DNA from: Zymoseptoria tritici IPO323
Taxonomy: Eukaryota > Ascomycota > Dothideomycetes > Mycosphaerellales > Mycosphaerellaceae
DNA: 64,000 bases
Assembly (NCBI RefSeq): GCF_000219625.1
Contig: NC_018204.1
Span: 558,001 to 622,000, forward strand
Reading direction: 5' to 3'
In this document: in pieces, positions 61,383 to 64,000 of the stretch
Layout: each line of letters begins with the position of its first letter
Numbering within the stretch: the first letter of the stretch is position 1
Made by a program: the position numbers and the translations under genes
The notes under the pieces: generated by a model
The model's database searches: none
What the model was told of the DNA's origin: nothing
Seen by the model: only the letters and a program-made list of their open reading frames with translations

Positions 61383-64000
61383 CGAGACAGCGGCATTCTC
61401 AACCCTATCACTACCTTGCACACAACAGCATTAAGCAGCACGGCAACTATAAAGAGACGGATTAGCGGCGACACGATTGTTATTAAGGATGACGAGGACA
61501 ACATTGTAGTAGGACCTACTTCGAGGCCTTCTAAGAAGCCGCGGCTTCAGAATGGACAATTGTAGATAGACATTTTGCGCGCTAGAGCTTCCCTAAGCAA
61601 TGCGATTGTAATTAGTCCTACAGCTTCTAAGCAGGACCGAGGCGAGTCGAAACAACAAGAAGAAGATAGAGTGCAGAGAGCGGTTTAGTATAAGATGGAA
61701 TCGGGCGAGGAGCAGATAAGCCAAACGGTCGGAGATCGGGAAGTTAAGGACCAGGGCCTACTACGCACGCCCAGATAACGAAGGCTTAGGACTATACTTA
61801 CTCCTCTAGCGACCGAAACAGAACTAGGGGACGAGCCTACTGCTAGAGCAGAGCCTGGGGCTATAGCTCGTTCCGGGAAACGACGGCAGCTTCGCTACTT
61901 AAGCCATATCTCCATTGTAGGACCAGCATTTCCAAGAAGCGCTTACTACGGATACAAACCTCCTTTACAACCTGTGAACGAGGTCGAAGCAAGCCTAGAC
62001 TTAAGTGCAGGCTTCTTTATAGCTACGAAGTCTGCTGGCACCGAAACTCCGGAATGTGCTACTTTCAAACTCGATTAATTCTTAGTATATATAGCGGACG
62101 GACGACGCGCATCGGACCTCGTTACTCTTAAGAAACTGCGGCAATTAAACTATGCAGAGTTCTGTTTCGATGGCATTCTGTCGGCAGGCAACGAAAAGCG
62201 CTACGTGCAGGGCGTATAGTTCGAGATCTTAGCTATTAGTAGGTATAGCGACCTGGACTTTACAGATTTTGCTAGTAGCATCTGCATTTAATCGAAGCTG
62301 TAGTCGAAAGCGTCTGCTCTGTTTAGTTATTAGTACGAGCTAGGAACGCCTGCACCGGAATATCGTCGATTCTACGAGCCGTTCCTTTGGCTAGTACGGT
62401 TCGGGAAGCACTTCGTCGACTACCTCCTTAGCAACTAGCAGGTTACCCTTGGACATTTCCGCAGACGATTTTACTAATAGCTAACTGGACTCTACAGCGA
62501 TAACACTAGCTTTAACTAATAGCTAGCTGAATACAAACTCAAAGACTTCCGTACGACTATTGCCGCAAATGTCGGCTTCCTTTAGAAAGAATGCTAGGAT
62601 ATCGATAACAAAGAGTCTAGATTGTGCCGACAACCGATCTAGGGTAAAGTCGATCCCTATAATCTCACAGCTATCCTAGCGCAGCCAAATAAGGAGTTGC
62701 GAACGATCGTTACGCCTTTTGTCTACCAGTGCTTTCGACATATGTACTTCGGTAACTAGCTAGAAGAGCGGACGATTACGGACCGAAATGTGCTAAAGAA
62801 GTCGGATAAGCTAAAAGCAAGGCTTAGACTAACGCCGCGACGAGCATCTCCGAGTGCACTGCCAATGCAAACCTTAACGCCTAGGAGTATAAGCCGAAGC
62901 GAATCTTAAGAGGGGAACAAAGCAGTTATAGTAAACATAGGGGATGTCGTATGCGTCGCGCCGGATGTTAGTACCAAATAGGGGATTAAAGCGCACGCAT
63001 AGTATGCCTATGTTTAGAACGTACATACTTGTAAAGATCGTACTTCGCTCGATATTCTCTAGCTGTACGAGCTAAAGGACACTACACTTAGTAAAGCCTA
63101 TTACCCTTTTGCGAATAAGCTCTTCTTGTCCGACAACTACAGCTACAGTACATCGGCTCTCGACCTAGATTGCGTCTTAGATAAGGCAGACGTATGTTAG
63201 TATGCTAAGGATCCATATCAGCAGGGAGGACACTTCGTGCGCCAGAAGTTCCGCATAGTTCACGAGCAAGACACATACGACTTCGTTGTAATTCAAGTAA
63301 GCGACTTTAGGTGCTAGTGTAAGTATAACGTTCCTATATTCGACAAGTGCCGGAGCAAATATGCAATTAGTAACACCGTCCTCGTCCGCGAATGGAATAA
63401 CGACCTTAACGAGGACCGGCTCTAGCCTACCCAAATTATCGAGTTCGATACCCAGAAGCGGCGCGTCGTTCTGCGTCAATTCTTGCGGAAGAGCGAGCAG
63501 CAGATAGGCGCAAAAGCTAGGCCGAACAAGCTAGTACTTACAGACGTCGTGTTTAACAAAGCATGCGACAAAATCATCCGGAAGTGCTATATGCGCTGCT
63601 TTCGTCAAGACCAAATCGATTCTAGAGACATTGTCACGCTATACGACTGAGACGGGACTAGCGATTTCTTTTACCTTGCCGAAGCCCTTTCCGCAGCACA
63701 AGATAGTTTCCTACTGATGAAAGAAGGATGGAATCCTAATATGCACTACGGCGAGAAAATGGTCGGGATGAGTCTCTTCTACGGTAGTAGAACCTTTAAC
63801 CGTAGCTTAGAAGAAGCCGGTATCGCCAGATTCAAGTATGCCGCCGACTAGAATAAACATACGTTATACAGCTACCGGGCAAACGTTCGACGGCCGGATA
63901 GAATAGAGTATTTCCTAGGCTTAGTTAACGACTTGCTTGCCAGAGCTATAGCGGGCGACCTAAAGTCGAACATCGCGCGGCCAGGAGATATTTACATTCT
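61383..64000 (+). pseudogene. dim-2: DIM-2-like DNA cytosine methyltransferase, RIP-inactivated, 3' partial
   Basis: One frame (checked at 61446, 62061, 63759 and 63810) runs without indels to the right edge, broken by TAG/TAA codons. Order: a basic, disordered N-terminus; a targeting region with LRQLNYAEFCFDGILSAG (about 62135-62190) and YRRFYEPFLWLVRFGKHFVD (about 62360-62420); a BAH-type domain from GDVVCVAPDV (62943) through ANKLFLSDN (about 63112) to HFVRQKFRI (about 63232); then the start of the methylase, with a damaged AdoMet motif I (LFYGSRTFNRSLEEAG, 63771-63818) and NDLLARAIAGD (about 63930-63960). The catalytic Pro-Cys motif lies beyond the window. DIM-2 maintains fungal DNA methylation. 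Amplified, RIPed subtelomeric copies are known in Zymoseptoria tritici. Confidence 0.85.

Overview
The window looks like an accessory, subtelomere-type region of a filamentous ascomycete (Pezizomycotina, most like a Dothideomycete). Four signs point there: interstitial TTAGGG tracts, a fungal 52-nt GT-AG intron, a DIM-2-type DNA methyltransferase relic, and pervasive repeat-induced point mutation (RIP; CpA to TpA on both strands) confined to the repeats. I saw no tRNA, rRNA or CRISPR array. Only one ordinary protein gene end is clear, at the left edge.

Layout: 1-6885 is non-RIP DNA holding the 3' end of a coding gene, frame-broken gene relics, a 305-bp hAT-type MITE with 8-bp target duplications, and an ORF with 11-residue repeats. 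6886-17123 is a 10.2-kb Ty3/Gypsy LTR retrotransposon, heavily RIPed, with gag, pol and an extra antisense ORF carrying a zinc-knuckle-like motif. It was later invaded by a SINE-like element. 17124-25158 is a second non-RIP island of degraded genes, including a relic with an intact-looking intron and a 48-bp minisatellite.

25159-56695 is a repeated subtelomeric assembly. Three copies of one LINE (L1 25948-30137, L2 35242-43638, L3 48235-56695), all on the minus strand, each have their 3' end directly on a (TTAGGG)n tract. L1 and L2 are followed by a plus-strand element, E2, that holds one very long ORF of unknown family. E2b is cut off at an internal position by the longest telomere tract and carries a SINE-like insertion whose empty site is preserved in E2a. 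By eye, RIP is heaviest in L1/E2a, lighter in L2/E2b and lightest in L3.

56696-64000 holds duplicated LINE 5'-end sequence, a RIP-broken minus-strand gene of about 900 codons with 30-residue proline-rich repeats, minisatellites, and from about 61383 to the right edge the N-terminal two thirds of a DIM-2-like cytosine methyltransferase inactivated by in-frame stops. Amplified, RIP-killed DIM-2 copies in subtelomeres are known from Zymoseptoria tritici; a related organism is a reasonable guess but cannot be proven here.

The most interesting system is the telomere-anchored LINE plus E2 array. Its three 3' junctions share the telomere repeat but have different proximal flanks, and two different LINE 5' ends join the same E2 start. 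This suggests repeated insertion into telomere-associated sites and leaves fossil chromosome ends in the sequence.
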